Assembly: GCA_002720745.1 (NCBI GenBank)
Contig: PBJO01000007.1
Span: forward strand, 482,047 to 546,046
Length of the DNA: 64,000 nucleotides
Source of the DNA: Balneola sp.
GTDB lineage: Bacteria; Bacteroidota; Rhodothermia; Balneolales; Balneolaceae
Direction of reading: 5' to 3'
Shown here: positions 1-9,595 of the stretch, one piece after another
How positions within the stretch are numbered: the stretch's first letter is position 1
How the letters are laid out: every line of letters starts with the position of its first letter
The notes under the pieces: generated by a model
The model's input: only the letters and a program-made list of their open reading frames with translations
The model's database searches: none
What the model was told of the DNA's origin: nothing
Program-made: the position numbers and the translations under genes

Positions 1-97
1 GTAACTTAGCAGCCGCAACCATTTTCATTGCTTTGGTAATCTGCTGGGTATTATTTACAGAGGTAATCCTATTACGTATATCGCGTAAATTGGCCAT
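1..97 (-). CDS. atpG: F1Fo ATP synthase gamma subunit, N-terminal fragment
   Basis: Only the first 32 codons are in the window; the gene runs off the left edge. The translation starts [11 protein letters not shown] and continues with [16 protein letters not shown], the conserved N-terminal coiled-coil of the gamma subunit, which forms the central rotor shaft of F1. The ATG at 97 follows the atpA stop by 11 bases, so it is the next gene of the atp operon. Assignment rests on the short but highly characteristic N-terminus and on operon order. Confidence 0.93.
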   Translation of the reverse strand, partial: MANLRDIRNRITSVNNTQQITKAMKMVAAAKL

Positions 98-108
98 GCT
101 TAATTGGA

Positions 109-1716
109 CTAAACAGCGTTAATTTGTTCAATGATCTGGGAAGCAACAGTTAGTATATGCTCACCAAATTCATCGGTTAATAGTCCATTAACTCCTAGAT
201 CTGCCATTTGTTTCTCGTATTTCGAAGTTATAACATCTAAGAATTCAGTTTGGAAGTTCAAAATGTCGGTCACTGCAAGTTTGTCAAGAAGACCCTTATC
301 GTTAACTTTAAGAAGAACAATTTGGTATTCAACCGGAAGAGGCTTATACACATTTTGCTTTAATAACTCTGCAGTTCTCTCTCCTCTTCTTAACTGTGCT
401 TGAGTAGCTGGATCTAAATCAGATCCAAATTTAGCAAATGCTTCAAGTTCGCGATACTGAGCTAAGTCTAACTTCAGTGTTCCAGAGAGTTTTTTCATGG
501 ATTTCACCTGAGCAGAACCACCTACCCGAGAAACGGAAATACCCACATCAATAGCTGGTCTAATACCAGAATTGAATAGGTCTGTATCTAGGAATATCTG
601 CCCGTCCGTGATCGAAATTACATTAGTTGGGATATAAGCTGAAACGTCACCAGCTTGAGTTTCTATAACTGGTAAAGAAGTCAAAGACCCGCCACCTTTT
701 ACTTGAGGTTTTAGTTCATATGGAATATTATTCATCGCACTAGCTACTTCATCATCGTTAATGATTTTCGCAGCTCGTTCTAATAGTCGACTATGAAGAT
801 AGAATACATCACCCGGATAAGCTTCTCGTCCAGGAGGTCGCTTCAAAAGAAGCGAGAGCTCACGATAAGCAACCGCCTGTTTTGACAGATCATCATAAAT
901 AACCAAGGCATGTCGTCCCGTATCCCTGAAATATTCACCTGCCGCAGCACCTGCAAATGGGGCTATGTATTGCATAGGCGCAGCTGAACTAGCAGGAGCA
1001 TTAATAATTACTGAATAGTCCATAGCACCATTTTCTTCAAGAACTTGCTTTATCCCAGCAACTGTTGATGCTTTTTGACCTACCGCTACATAAATACAAA
1101 AAACTGGTTTATCAGTTTTTTGAGTTTCTTTCTGATTAATTATTGTATCAATCGCAACTGAAGTCTTACCAGTTTGCCGGTCACCAATAATTAATTCTCT
1201 TTGGCCTCGACCGATTGGTATTAATGAATCAATAGCCTTTATACCAGTTTGGAGGGGCTCAGTTACTGGTTCTCTGTAAATAACTCCTGGTGCCTTCCGC
1301 TCTAATGGAACGCGTACTGTCTTTCCCGATATTGATCCTTTACCATCTAGCGGTTTACCTAAAGGGTCTATTACACGTCCTAGTAAACCATCTCCAACAG
1401 ATATAGATGCAATATCGTTGGTTCTTTTAACTGTTTGACCTTCCTCAACAATGCTAGAAGAACCAAATAATACAATACCTACATTATCTTCCTCTAGGTT
1501 AAGTACCATTCCTGTTGCAGCTTCACCCTGTTCATTTTTAGCATCAGGTATGGTAACTAGTTCACCTGCCTGTACTTTGGATAAACCATAAACACGCGCA
1601 ATACCATCACCTACTTCAAGGACGGTACCCACATCATAGGTATCCAATTCATTATCAAATCCGGATAACTGTTTTCTTAGTATAGCCGAGACTTCATCTG
1701 GTCTTACTTGACTCAT
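109..1716 (-). CDS. atpA: F1Fo ATP synthase alpha subunit
   Basis: This 535-residue protein is the non-catalytic nucleotide-binding subunit of the F1 head. It has the beta-barrel N-terminal domain, a Walker A motif GDRQTGKT at about residues 178-185, and the segment [10 protein letters not shown] carrying the arginine that reaches into the neighbouring catalytic site. Length is slightly above the usual 500-515. It lies between atpH (42 bases upstream) and atpG in the standard atpBEFHAG order. All key motifs are intact. The beta and epsilon genes (atpD, atpC) are not in the window. Confidence 0.98.
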   Translation of the reverse strand: MSQVRPDEVSAILRKQLSGFDNELDTYDVGTVLEVGDGIARVYGLSKVQAGELVTIPDAKNEQGEAATGMVLNLEEDNVGIVLFGSSSIVEEGQTVKRTNDIASISVGDGLLGRVIDPLGKPLDGKGSISGKTVRVPLERKAPGVIYREPVTEPLQTGIKAIDSLIPIGRGQRELIIGDRQTGKTSVAIDTIINQKETQKTDKPVFCIYVAVGQKASTVAGIKQVLEENGAMDYSVIINAPASSAAPMQYIAPFAGAAAGEYFRDTGRHALVIYDDLSKQAVAYRELSLLLKRPPGREAYPGDVFYLHSRLLERAAKIINDDEVASAMNNIPYELKPQVKGGGSLTSLPVIETQAGDVSAYIPTNVISITDGQIFLDTDLFNSGIRPAIDVGISVSRVGGSAQVKSMKKLSGTLKLDLAQYRELEAFAKFGSDLDPATQAQLRRGERTAELLKQNVYKPLPVEYQIVLLKVNDKGLLDKLAVTDILNFQTEFLDVITSKYEKQMADLGVNGLLTDEFGEHILTVASQIIEQINAV

Positions 1717-1758
1717 GTTGTTGTGTTTTATAAAAGTCTGATTAATCGAAAAACAAAA

Positions 1759-2298
1759 TTACTGAGAAAGAAGTGTGTATTCCAACTCATTTAATTTATG
1801 TAGAACACTGCCATCTATCACGGTGTCTTCCATTTGAATCGTAATACCACCTAAAAGTGAAGGCGTTACTTGAGTATGAAGTTTCACATTCTTTTTAGTG
1901 ATGTCTTCTAAGGTTTTAATTACGGATTCTAGTTGGTTACTTCTAAGCTGATATGCCGATTTTAAAGTGACCTCAATTATTCCTGCTGCCTCATTATATA
2001 AAGCAAAAAAGGATACAGTTATCGAGGGTAACAACGCAGCTCGTTCTTTTTCAGCGATGAGCAATATGAATTGCTTTGTCAGTGATCCAATATGCTTTGA
2101 AAAGATTTTATCTAATATAGCGATCTTCTCCGATGGTTTGACAATAGGACTTTGCAATGCCAAAAATAGGTCGCGCGAACCACTAATGGTCTCATCTATA
2201 GTCTTGATATCCTCCAAAACTTCTTCTAAATATCCCTGTTCTTGTGAAAGTTTTAAAAGTGCTTTTGCATATCTTTTTGCCGCCTTAGAGTTAATCAT
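1759..2298 (-). CDS. atpH: F1Fo ATP synthase delta subunit (OSCP-like)
   Basis: This 179-residue protein is the peripheral-stalk cap that joins the b-subunit stalk to the top of F1. It starts with the typical helical N-terminus (SKAAKRYAKALLKLSQEQG) and ends with the family's C-terminal signature LLGGITIQMEDTVIDGSVLHKL. Length is normal for delta. It begins 5 bases after the atpF stop, consistent with co-transcription. No anomalies are visible. Confidence 0.96.
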   Translation of the reverse strand: MINSKAAKRYAKALLKLSQEQGYLEEVLEDIKTIDETISGSRDLFLALQSPIVKPSEKIAILDKIFSKHIGSLTKQFILLIAEKERAALLPSITVSFFALYNEAAGIIEVTLKSAYQLRSNQLESVIKTLEDITKKNVKLHTQVTPSLLGGITIQMEDTVIDGSVLHKLNELEYTLLSQ

Positions 2299-2303
2299 AC
2301 ACC

Positions 2304-2816
2304 TTAATTCTTAGACAAATTGTCGATATAATTATCAACTAATTTTTTATTCTTTTCCTCATCCAACTCAGCATCTATAATCAAAGAAGCTGATTTTATT
2401 GCTAAGTAAGCAACCTCTTGTCTTAATGCTAATAAAGCAGACTGTTTTTCTTGTTTAATATCCAACTTGGCTTGCTCAACTATTTGCTCTGCTTCATCTT
2501 TAGCTTTTGCAACTCGTTCAGTACGAATTCGCTCTGCTTCTTCTTTAGCTTCCTTGCGTATCTGGTGAGCTGTTTGCTCTGCCTCACGAAGTGCTTTTTC
2601 ATTGTCTTCAGAAATAGCCTTAGCTTTTGCTAAAGCAACTTCTGCGGCCTCTAATGACTCACGAATTGTGATTTCACGACCTTCAAGTGCAGCCATTATC
2701 GGTGGCATAGCGTATTTTGTCATGATTAGAAGAAATACAATCAATGAAATTGCTATCCAGACAGCAAATCCTGTATTAAAAGACAGCAATCCGCCGCCAG
2801 CTAGGAGGTAAAGCAT
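2304..2816 (-). CDS. atpF: F1Fo ATP synthase b subunit
   Basis: About 170 residues: one N-terminal membrane helix (FAVWIAISLIVFLLIMTKYA) and then a long charged helix rich in E, K, A and R that forms the peripheral stalk. The open frame extends upstream to 2858 but would then overlap atpE by 25 bases with a non-family sequence ([10 protein letters not shown]). The ATG at 2816 (MLYLLAGG), or the one two codons earlier at 2822, fits the family better. Position between atpE and atpH is canonical. Confidence 0.95.
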   Translation of the reverse strand: MLYLLAGGGLLSFNTGFAVWIAISLIVFLLIMTKYAMPPIMAALEGREITIRESLEAAEVALAKAKAISEDNEKALREAEQTAHQIRKEAKEEAERIRTERVAKAKDEAEQIVEQAKLDIKQEKQSALLALRQEVAYLAIKSASLIIDAELDEEKNKKLVDNYIDNLSKN

Positions 2817-2833
2817 GATCATAATTTTTAAAA

Positions 2834-3058
<225 letters not shown>

Positions 3059-3083
3059 TTAGTTTTAGTTGTTTGTTTAATGA

Positions 3084-4154
3084 TTATACTGATTGTTCAG
3101 CATGAATGTGATCATCATGTACGTGATCATGTTCATGCTCTTCGGCAGCCATTCCAATGAATACTGCTGATAGTAATGTAAAAATATATGCCTGCAATAA
3201 GGCCACTAGCAACTTGAGTACATACAATACAGAAGTCATAGCCACTGAAAGAATACTGACACTGTAAGCGGCCACACTTCCATACATATCATTAAAAATA
3301 AAAATGAGTCCTAATATTGCTATGATCATGATTTTGCCAGACATCATATTCGCAAATAAGCGAATTGCGAGGGCAAATGGCTTGGTTAGTAAACCAATTA
3401 ATTCAACAGGAATCATTAAAAATTTGACTCCTAATGGTACACCTGGAAACCAGAATACATGTTGCCAATGATCCTTAGTACCACTGAATTGTGTAATAAA
3501 AAAGGTAAACAATGCTAGTACTGCGGTGACAGTGATGTCGGCAGTAGCTGTGGCTGCCCATGGCAATAAACCAAATACATTCATAAAAGCTATTGACATG
3601 AACATAGTGAATAGATAGGGCACATATTTCTTATATTTCTCTCCATCTATATTAGGTTTGGCTACTTCATCTCTTACAAATTCATAAAATACTTCAAACA
3701 AATTTTGCAATGCTCCTTTAGGCGCAGTCGATGTACCAATTCCTTTTTTGTAGCGCGAGCCAGCAAACATAATGTATAGAGCAAGCGCTCCGAGTCCAAA
3801 CCAAAAATAAATAAGGTGTGATGTTAAAGAGAAGTCAACCAAAATTGTGCCATTAGTTGGCTTAATTGCATCATCAACCTGCTCAAATTCGCCTGATGCT
3901 AACGCTTTTTTAGTAGATCTATAAGTAGAAAATTGAATTATTCCGTTCGCATCTTCCCATAAAAATAATCTAGGTAGATATAATTTGGTACCAAAAAAGG
4001 TGAAATAATTATGGTCAGCAACTGTCCCCATTATATCAATAGAAGTTTCACTTTTCTCCATATCATCAGCTTCGGTATTAATTGCTAAAACAGACGGTTG
4101 AGACAATAAAAGCACTACAATCAATAAAGGTAAAAACGTAAAATAATTTGTCAT
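3084..4154 (-). CDS. atpB: F1Fo ATP synthase a subunit
   Basis: The 356-residue stator channel subunit. The essential arginine facing the c-ring is Arg265 in AIRLFANMM. As in many Bacteroidota it is long: a cleavable-looking signal segment ending near VLAIN and an extra N-terminal domain of about 100 residues precede the five or so membrane helices. The last 19 residues form an acidic, histidine-rich tail with six His (EEHEHDHVHDDH...). The start ATG overlaps the stop of the preceding atpI-like gene by four bases (ATGA), implying translational coupling. Confidence 0.97.
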   Translation of the reverse strand: MTNYFTFLPLLIVVLLLSQPSVLAINTEADDMEKSETSIDIMGTVADHNYFTFFGTKLYLPRLFLWEDANGIIQFSTYRSTKKALASGEFEQVDDAIKPTNGTILVDFSLTSHLIYFWFGLGALALYIMFAGSRYKKGIGTSTAPKGALQNLFEVFYEFVRDEVAKPNIDGEKYKKYVPYLFTMFMSIAFMNVFGLLPWAATATADITVTAVLALFTFFITQFSGTKDHWQHVFWFPGVPLGVKFLMIPVELIGLLTKPFALAIRLFANMMSGKIMIIAILGLIFIFNDMYGSVAAYSVSILSVAMTSVLYVLKLLVALLQAYIFTLLSAVFIGMAAEEHEHDHVHDDHIHAEQSV

Positions 4155-4552
4155 TCCTCTACGGGATGTTTCAATAATCTATGATGGATAAGTAACAACT
4201 CAATTACAGATTGATAAAGATAGGAAATAATAAAATTAACTGTAAAAAACATTTGCTCAAATTGAATAGACGATAATGAAACAGAGAGTAATAATATGAC
4301 CAATAAAAAGCGAACTAAGGTTGCAGTAAAATAGATCTTCACAAAGTTAAGAGAGGAATTGGTACTAAATCTTACCCAAACCCATATTGCAGCACCAACA
4401 AAAATGAGTGCAATCAAATAAGCAATAAATGCTTCTGATGTATTTCCAGGCTCAACCCAATATCCTAAGAGGATAAAAATGACTAAGAATGGTAATTGGA
4501 CGAATAAGTAAACAGTTAATACCGATGTTTCAAAAAAAAACTTCTTTAGCAT
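4151..4552 (-). CDS. atpI: AtpI-like membrane protein of the atp operon
   Basis: This 133-residue protein has four predicted membrane helices and sits directly before atpB, overlapping it by four bases. This is the position of the AtpI/UncI assembly factor, proposed to help assemble the c-ring. Sequence resemblance to AtpI is weak, as usual for this family, so the call rests on size, topology and position. The ATG at 4552 starts MLKKFFFE with the first helix immediately after. Confidence 0.7.
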   Translation of the reverse strand: MLKKFFFETSVLTVYLFVQLPFLVIFILLGYWVEPGNTSEAFIAYLIALIFVGAAIWVWVRFSTNSSLNFVKIYFTATLVRFLLVILLLSVSLSSIQFEQMFFTVNFIISYLYQSVIELLLIHHRLLKHPVEE

Positions 4553-4603
4553 AGCTAAAAAAATATATAAACTAGATTAAACTGGTTAAAGTAATTTATA
4601 TTT

Positions 4604-4840
4604 TCAATCCCCTGATTCTTTACCCTGCCCATCTAATGTTGGATCTTTTAGTAGGTGAAATATTCGAAAGAAAAATAAAATTATCCCAACTAGTGCGCCA
4701 CTTATTAAACCAAATGGTTTGACCTCGAAATACTCATCAATATAATTACCTAGGATAATAGGTAATGATAGTAACAATGCTATCTCAGATCCCAAACTTA
4801 GGTAAATACGATAGGGTTTAGTTAACCAATTTGAAATCAT
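4604..4840 (-). CDS. AtpZ-like small membrane protein
   Basis: This 78-residue protein has two membrane helices (about 14-34 and 43-61), a charged C-terminus and a conserved-looking GSEIALLLSLPIILGNYID segment. It matches the small 'AtpZ/AtpI family' proteins found at the head of atp operons, implicated with AtpI in c-ring assembly or Mg2+/Ca2+ transport. It is followed after 51 bases by the AtpI-like gene. Function is inferred from position and topology. Confidence 0.7.
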   Translation of the reverse strand: MISNWLTKPYRIYLSLGSEIALLLSLPIILGNYIDEYFEVKPFGLISGALVGIILFFFRIFHLLKDPTLDGQGKESGD

Positions 4841-4866
4841 AGCTAAAAACTTAATCTAGATCATGA

Positions 4867-5256
4867 TTAACGAACATCCTTTAACACTCTGTCTACATAC
4901 TCTTCATCACTTGTCATTGTTTTGTCACCCATTCTGCAAAGTCCAATTACTTTAGCACCTTCTTCAACTACTAGAATTTTGGTAGTTAAGTTACCCTCCA
5001 AAATTGCTGATTTACGAAGCGTTACTTTATTTTTTCCTATCACATCACCAGTTATCTTACCAGCAATATCTGCATTCTGACATACCATACCACCCGTAAT
5101 GTTTCCTTTTTCAGATACAATAACTTTCGCGCCGGTTTCAAGAGTTCCATTAAGCACTCCTCCAACTCGTATATCATGCTCTGATTTTAGAAATCCTTCT
5201 AATTCAGAACCCTCGCTAATAATGTTGACAGATGGATAATTATTTTCATTCGACAT
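4867..5256 (-). CDS. Bactofilin (polymer-forming cytoskeletal protein)
   Basis: A 129-residue protein whose core (about residues 15-110) is a run of short hydrophobic/glycine beta-helix turns (VGGVLNGTLE, GNITGGMVCQNADIAGKITGDVIGKNKVTL). This is the pattern of bactofilins, which polymerise into filaments at the membrane and position cell-wall enzymes. It lies 28 bases downstream of an M23 peptidase gene, a pairing known for Helicobacter ccmA/csd1 and Caulobacter bactofilins. It probably scaffolds that peptidase; this is inference from synteny. Confidence 0.9.
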   Translation of the reverse strand: MSNENNYPSVNIISEGSELEGFLKSEHDIRVGGVLNGTLETGAKVIVSEKGNITGGMVCQNADIAGKITGDVIGKNKVTLRKSAILEGNLTTKILVVEEGAKVIGLCRMGDKTMTSDEEYVDRVLKDVR

Positions 5257-5284
5257 AGTTATACACTTTGTTTTTTTATGTTTT

Positions 5285-6142
5285 TTATTTCAATAAATAA
5301 ATTTCAGGATTTTGTGGTAGCCCGTCTTTCCAAATTTCAAGGTGAAGATGAGATGCTGTGCTCTGAACACCTGCATTACCTACCGAAGCAATCACATCAC
5401 CCTTGACCACCACGTCTCCTTCTCGCTTGTAAGAAGTTCGGCAATGTTTATAAACACTCAACAGACCATTGGTATGTTGGATAGATATTACATAACCATT
5501 CGCTATCGTCCAATTAATATTTACAATTGTTCCCTCAGCCAAAGCTCTAATCATTTCGCCATCAGTTGCCGCAATATCTAATCCAAAATGCTCTTCCTTG
5601 GTGTTAAATGGTCTCGAGATAGTTCCATCGACTGGATAGGCTGTGGGAAATATCAGTTCACTTTTCAATGATGAAGATGATGTTAGACCCTGTGTACTGA
5701 AATTTAATACTTCTAGCGGAGATGGACGGGATATTCCCCCAAGTGCAACTTCATTTTGAACTAAGAGCAAATTCTGCAATCTTTCATCCAAATTTAAGGT
5801 TGTATCTGTATTCAATCTTATTATACTTCTTATCTGTCCGAGTTGTTCGTCTCGTATATCTAAGGAATCCTGTAGTATATCTAATTTACTGATTACCTGC
5901 TCAATTTGCTTATTAATGTGCGATCCTTTACTACTGTATACCCATTCACCAAGAGGTGTAAACACTAGTGTGAGTACAAAAACAAAAAAAACAAAACAGA
6001 ATAAAATGAATACTCCAAAAAAAAGTCGTCTTGGCAAAAATTGATATTCTCGCGATCCATCTGGAACTGACTCATCGATAATAATCAATCTCAACCATTT
6101 ATCATTAAGTCGAACTAAAGTTTTTAGTAATTCGGTATTCAT
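5285..6142 (-). CDS. Membrane-anchored M23 (LytM) peptidoglycan endopeptidase
   Basis: A 285-residue protein with a short cytoplasmic N-terminus, one membrane helix at about 38-62, a coiled-coil-like stretch to about 120, and a C-terminal LytM domain. The zinc ligands are all present: His185 and Asp189 in HFGLDIA, and the HLH motif at about 265-267 (ASHLHLEIW). It is therefore probably a real D,D-endopeptidase rather than a degenerate activator. It is transcribed just before the bactofilin gene, suggesting a shape-determining pair. Confidence 0.93.
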   Translation of the reverse strand: MNTELLKTLVRLNDKWLRLIIIDESVPDGSREYQFLPRRLFFGVFILFCFVFFVFVLTLVFTPLGEWVYSSKGSHINKQIEQVISKLDILQDSLDIRDEQLGQIRSIIRLNTDTTLNLDERLQNLLLVQNEVALGGISRPSPLEVLNFSTQGLTSSSSLKSELIFPTAYPVDGTISRPFNTKEEHFGLDIAATDGEMIRALAEGTIVNINWTIANGYVISIQHTNGLLSVYKHCRTSYKREGDVVVKGDVIASVGNAGVQSTASHLHLEIWKDGLPQNPEIYLLK

Positions 6143-6157
6143 TTAATTCAGTAGTTA

Positions 6158-7513
6158 TTAATCAATTAGCGCATCTAATTCATGCGCAAGACTTTGTGTG
6201 ATTGACTTTGTAGTATATGCTTTTAACCATTCCTCATTCAATGGCTTTAAATTCCCAGCTTGAATATCACCAATTGCTTTTGAAATGATTCTACTTACTT
6301 CTTTGATGTTGTTAGGTGAGGTAATATAACTGCGAGTATAGTTTTTTAAAATTTTTTTTGTGTCCCCTTCAGGAATCAAGGCAATAATAGGCCTTCTAGT
6401 AGCCATATATTCATATATTTTACTTAAAGTAATAGTATGCTTGTGTTTTTTATGTTCATTGTTAAGCCATAGGATAGAGGCTTTTTGCATACGAAGAACT
6501 GCTTGATTATGAGGAACATACCCATGGTTATAAATATTGTTATGCAATCCCAATTCGTTGATTAACGAAATATATGGGTCAATCGGACTACCTTGAAAAT
6601 GCAATTCAAGGGTTGAGCTAAGCGAAGGTACATTTTTAATAAGTTCATTTACTGCTCTTATAAAAATATCTGGACCACTATCTGAATAAAAAGTACCCGA
6701 ATAAAGTATTCGAATTGTTTCAAGCCGAGAGGTTTCTTTTTTGTTAATCAATTTATTTTTAAATCTTTTATCAGGAAACAGTGAGGTATCAAAATCAACA
6801 GGATCATAACCATGAGTTTGAACCACAACACGAGGCAAAAAAGGGTATCTTCTATGAATTGCACTGGCAATAGGTTCATTAATAGCAATTACCGTATCTG
6901 CAAAAGCAATAGTTCGTGACTCTAATCGTCTCATCAATATTTTATGGATGGGTGTTGGATAGTTGATTAGATGACTTTCTAACCAATCGTCTCTAAAGTC
7001 CATCACGACAGGAATCTGAAAAGAGGCTTTAAGCTTAGCAACTAACATTAAATTACTGTAAGGAGGAGCGGTTGCGTATATAGCATCTATAGAATGCTTT
7101 TGAATAATTTCTTCGGCTTGCTTAAAACCCTGTTTTATCCATCCTTTTTTATTATCTGGTAAATAAAAAAAGTGAGAGAATCTACGTAACCATTTTTCTA
7201 TACGAATTCCTGGGCGCCATTGCTTTTTCGAACTGTTCCAATGTAGGGGAGTTCCACCCTTAACCCTGTATACTTGTACGCAATCCTTATCAATGAGTTT
7301 TTGAAGCTCATGTTCCAGCGAGGAATCGAAACTATGATAAAGCCCTGGCTCTGGCACCAGAATTATTGGCTTCCACCCAAATTCGTTAAGATATTTTACG
7401 TACTTGAGTGGTCTTTGCACGCCGCTCCCTCCCATAGGTGGAAAGAAGTAAACAATAAACAATAGCTCCTTTAATGGCCTCTCACGGATGGGTATCTCTT
7501 CAATTGTACCCAC
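6158..7513 (-). CDS. GT4-like glycosyltransferase
   Basis: This 451-residue GT-B enzyme has an N-terminal acceptor domain with the loop FFPPMGGSGVQRPLKY and a C-terminal nucleotide-sugar domain with LSKIYEYMATRRPIIAL, containing the E-x7-E-like motif of family 4. It probably transfers a sugar to surface polysaccharide or glycolipid; donor and acceptor cannot be read from sequence. The only start that keeps the first strand (ELLFIVYFFPP) is a GTG at 7513, one base after the guaB stop, so it is probably translated by coupling to guaB. Confidence 0.85.
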   Translation of the reverse strand: MGTIEEIPIRERPLKELLFIVYFFPPMGGSGVQRPLKYVKYLNEFGWKPIILVPEPGLYHSFDSSLEHELQKLIDKDCVQVYRVKGGTPLHWNSSKKQWRPGIRIEKWLRRFSHFFYLPDNKKGWIKQGFKQAEEIIQKHSIDAIYATAPPYSNLMLVAKLKASFQIPVVMDFRDDWLESHLINYPTPIHKILMRRLESRTIAFADTVIAINEPIASAIHRRYPFLPRVVVQTHGYDPVDFDTSLFPDKRFKNKLINKKETSRLETIRILYSGTFYSDSGPDIFIRAVNELIKNVPSLSSTLELHFQGSPIDPYISLINELGLHNNIYNHGYVPHNQAVLRMQKASILWLNNEHKKHKHTITLSKIYEYMATRRPIIALIPEGDTKKILKNYTRSYITSPNNIKEVSRIISKAIGDIQAGNLKPLNEEWLKAYTTKSITQSLAHELDALID

Positions 7514-7514
7514 T

Positions 7515-9011
7515 TTATACCGAATAGTTAGGTGCTTCTTTTGTTATTTGTACCGTGTGTGGATGACTTTCTTTGTAAGAAGCGGCTGATATTTGCACAA
7601 AATGTGTTTTTTTTAGCTCCGAGATATTGCTTGCTCCGCAGTATCCCATAGCTGCACGTAGTCCACCTGACATTTGATGAACGACCTCACTTAGATAGCC
7701 CTTATAAGGGACACGACCTTCTATTCCCTCAGGCACCAACTTTTTTAAATCATCTTCGACGTCCTGAAAGTAACGATCTTTAGAACCTTTTTGCATGGCA
7801 CCTATGCTGCCCATTCCACGGTACGATTTATATTTTCGTGAATCAAAAATAATGGTTTCACCAGGACTTTCATCAACCCCTGCAAACATAGAGCCCATCA
7901 TAACAGCATCAGCGCCGCCAGCTATAGCTTTGGGTATATCTCCTGTCTGCTTAATTCCACCATCGGCAACAAGCCCAATGCCATATTCGGAGCAGAAATC
8001 ACTTACCTCCATTACCGCACTTAACTGTGGGACGCCAACTCCAGTTACAATACGGGTAGTACATATTGAACCTGGGCCAACCCCTACTTTCACTACATCA
8101 ACCCCTGCATCTCTCAATGCTTTTGCCGCATCTCGGGTGGCGATATTACCGCCAATAATATTCAAAGAGCCGTGTTTTTTCTTAATGGCCTGGATAGTTT
8201 TGAGAACCCCTTCAGAATGACCGTGGGCTGTATCCACCGTAATGATATCTACACCTGCAGCCACCAAAGCGCTCACTCTATCAATAGTATCTGTTGTTAC
8301 ACCCACAGCAGCTCCAACCCGCAGTCTACCTAATTCATCCTTGCATGCATTAGGGAAATTCATTTTCTTTTCAATGTCTTTGAAGGTTATCAAGCCTACT
8401 AAGATTCCATTTGAGTCAACAATAGGTAACTTTTCAACCTTATGAGATTGAAGTATAGCCTCCGCTTGTACTAAATTAGTTCCCTCTTTTGCAGTTATTA
8501 GCGGTTGCTTTGTCATTATGTTACCTAACTTCTTATTCATATCTGACTCAAAGCGTAAATCTCTATTAGTTACAATACCTTGAAGAGCTCCGTGTTCATC
8601 TATGATCGGGATTCCACCTATTCTGTGTTTAGCCATAAGATCTTGGGCATCCTGAACCAAGGCTTTTGAAGTCAAGGTTACTGGATCAACAATCATCCCG
8701 CTTTCGCTTCTTTTAACTAATCGAACTTGCTCCGCCTGATTCTCTATGGTCATATTCTTGTGCAGCATGGCTATTCCGCCCTCTCTCGCCAATGCGATAG
8801 CCATCCTATATTCTGAAACGGTATCCATAGCCGCACTCAAAATTGGTGTATTCAACTTGAGTGTTGGAGTTAGCTGGACACTGAGATCTACGTCTCTCGG
8901 AAGGACTTGAGAAAAATGAGGGACCAAGAGTACGTCGTCATAAGTGAGGCCTTGTCTCGTTATTCGATCAAAGTTACTCTGAGTAGATAGATTATTTGGA
9001 TATTTAGACAT
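7515..9011 (-). CDS. guaB: IMP dehydrogenase
   Basis: A 498-residue enzyme converting IMP to XMP with NAD+, the committed step of GMP synthesis. The TIM barrel is interrupted by two CBS domains at about residues 100-220, and the catalytic cysteine is Cys317 in GPGSICTTRIVTGVGVPQ. The flap motif (YRGMGSIGAMQKGSKDRY) and the C-terminal GLRAAMGYCGA are intact. Length is normal. There are 115 non-coding bases upstream. Confidence 0.98.
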   Translation of the reverse strand: MSKYPNNLSTQSNFDRITRQGLTYDDVLLVPHFSQVLPRDVDLSVQLTPTLKLNTPILSAAMDTVSEYRMAIALAREGGIAMLHKNMTIENQAEQVRLVKRSESGMIVDPVTLTSKALVQDAQDLMAKHRIGGIPIIDEHGALQGIVTNRDLRFESDMNKKLGNIMTKQPLITAKEGTNLVQAEAILQSHKVEKLPIVDSNGILVGLITFKDIEKKMNFPNACKDELGRLRVGAAVGVTTDTIDRVSALVAAGVDIITVDTAHGHSEGVLKTIQAIKKKHGSLNIIGGNIATRDAAKALRDAGVDVVKVGVGPGSICTTRIVTGVGVPQLSAVMEVSDFCSEYGIGLVADGGIKQTGDIPKAIAGGADAVMMGSMFAGVDESPGETIIFDSRKYKSYRGMGSIGAMQKGSKDRYFQDVEDDLKKLVPEGIEGRVPYKGYLSEVVHQMSGGLRAAMGYCGASNISELKKTHFVQISAASYKESHPHTVQITKEAPNYSV

Positions 9012-9126
9012 AGGGCAAACAGATTACGTTTAGTTTAATAAAGATACAAACTTCTCTTCTGTAATTGAATGCGAAAATCATAAAATCACAAGCCTTTAAC
9101 TTTGTTTATTTAGTCTCACTTTATAA

Positions 9127-9519
9127 TTATAACGATTGAATTTTCAGGGCTTCAACAGCAGTATTAAGACTTGAGGTACCATCTAAATAAGACTGAACCC
9201 AGTAATGAACTTTATTCCTTCGATTATGAACATAAGGATCACAACTAGAATAATTGCCTCGTAACTCTTCGACCATTACCCGTACGTCGTCATAAATTTC
9301 TACTTTTAAGATATCGGGTATTTCATGCCATCCTAATAACTGAAAAACTTGTTGTAATTCTTGGTATTCCCGCTCACTCTCATTGCTTATTCGGGTCAAT
9401 AATGGGCGGATGAAAGGTTTTTTTATTTTCTTTATAACCCTGCTAGATGGAATTTGTAACGGACTATGCGTGGCTAATGAAGTATTAAATGAGTGTGATG
9501 TTTTAGATGAATTAAGCAT
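9127..9519 (-). CDS. Orphan protein of unknown function
   Basis: I do not recognise this protein. The frame is open from 9576, but the ATG at 9519 has a strong AGGAG ribosome-binding site five bases before it (AGGAGATATTATG), giving about 130 residues. It has no signal peptide or membrane helix. The N-terminal third is rich in Ser/Thr/Lys. The C-terminal part (SEREYQELQQVFQLLGWHEI, then DDVRVMVEELRG) looks helical and acidic. It stands between folD and guaB behind two overlapping inverted repeats, so it may be separately regulated. Confidence 0.6.
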   Translation of the reverse strand: MLNSSKTSHSFNTSLATHSPLQIPSSRVIKKIKKPFIRPLLTRISNESEREYQELQQVFQLLGWHEIPDILKVEIYDDVRVMVEELRGNYSSCDPYVHNRRNKVHYWVQSYLDGTSSLNTAVEALKIQSL

Positions 9520-9556
9520 AATATCTCCTATTTTATTTTGATTCAAAAGCAACTTA

Positions 9557-9584
9557 CACACTCGGTGTGACACCATTATGTCAC
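9557..9584. promoter_or_regulatory. Two overlapping inverted repeats (candidate operator)
   Basis: Between the folD stop and the orphan start at 9519 lie a perfect palindrome CACAC-TCG-GTGTG (9557-9569) and a perfect palindrome GTGACA-N6-TGTCAC (9567-9584), sharing three bases. Neither is followed by a T-run on the minus strand, so they do not look like an intrinsic terminator. Two adjacent dyads 38-65 bases before a start codon with a strong ribosome-binding site suggest an operator pair. No protein partner can be named. Confidence 0.4.
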
Positions 9585-9595
9585 CCTATTTTGAT

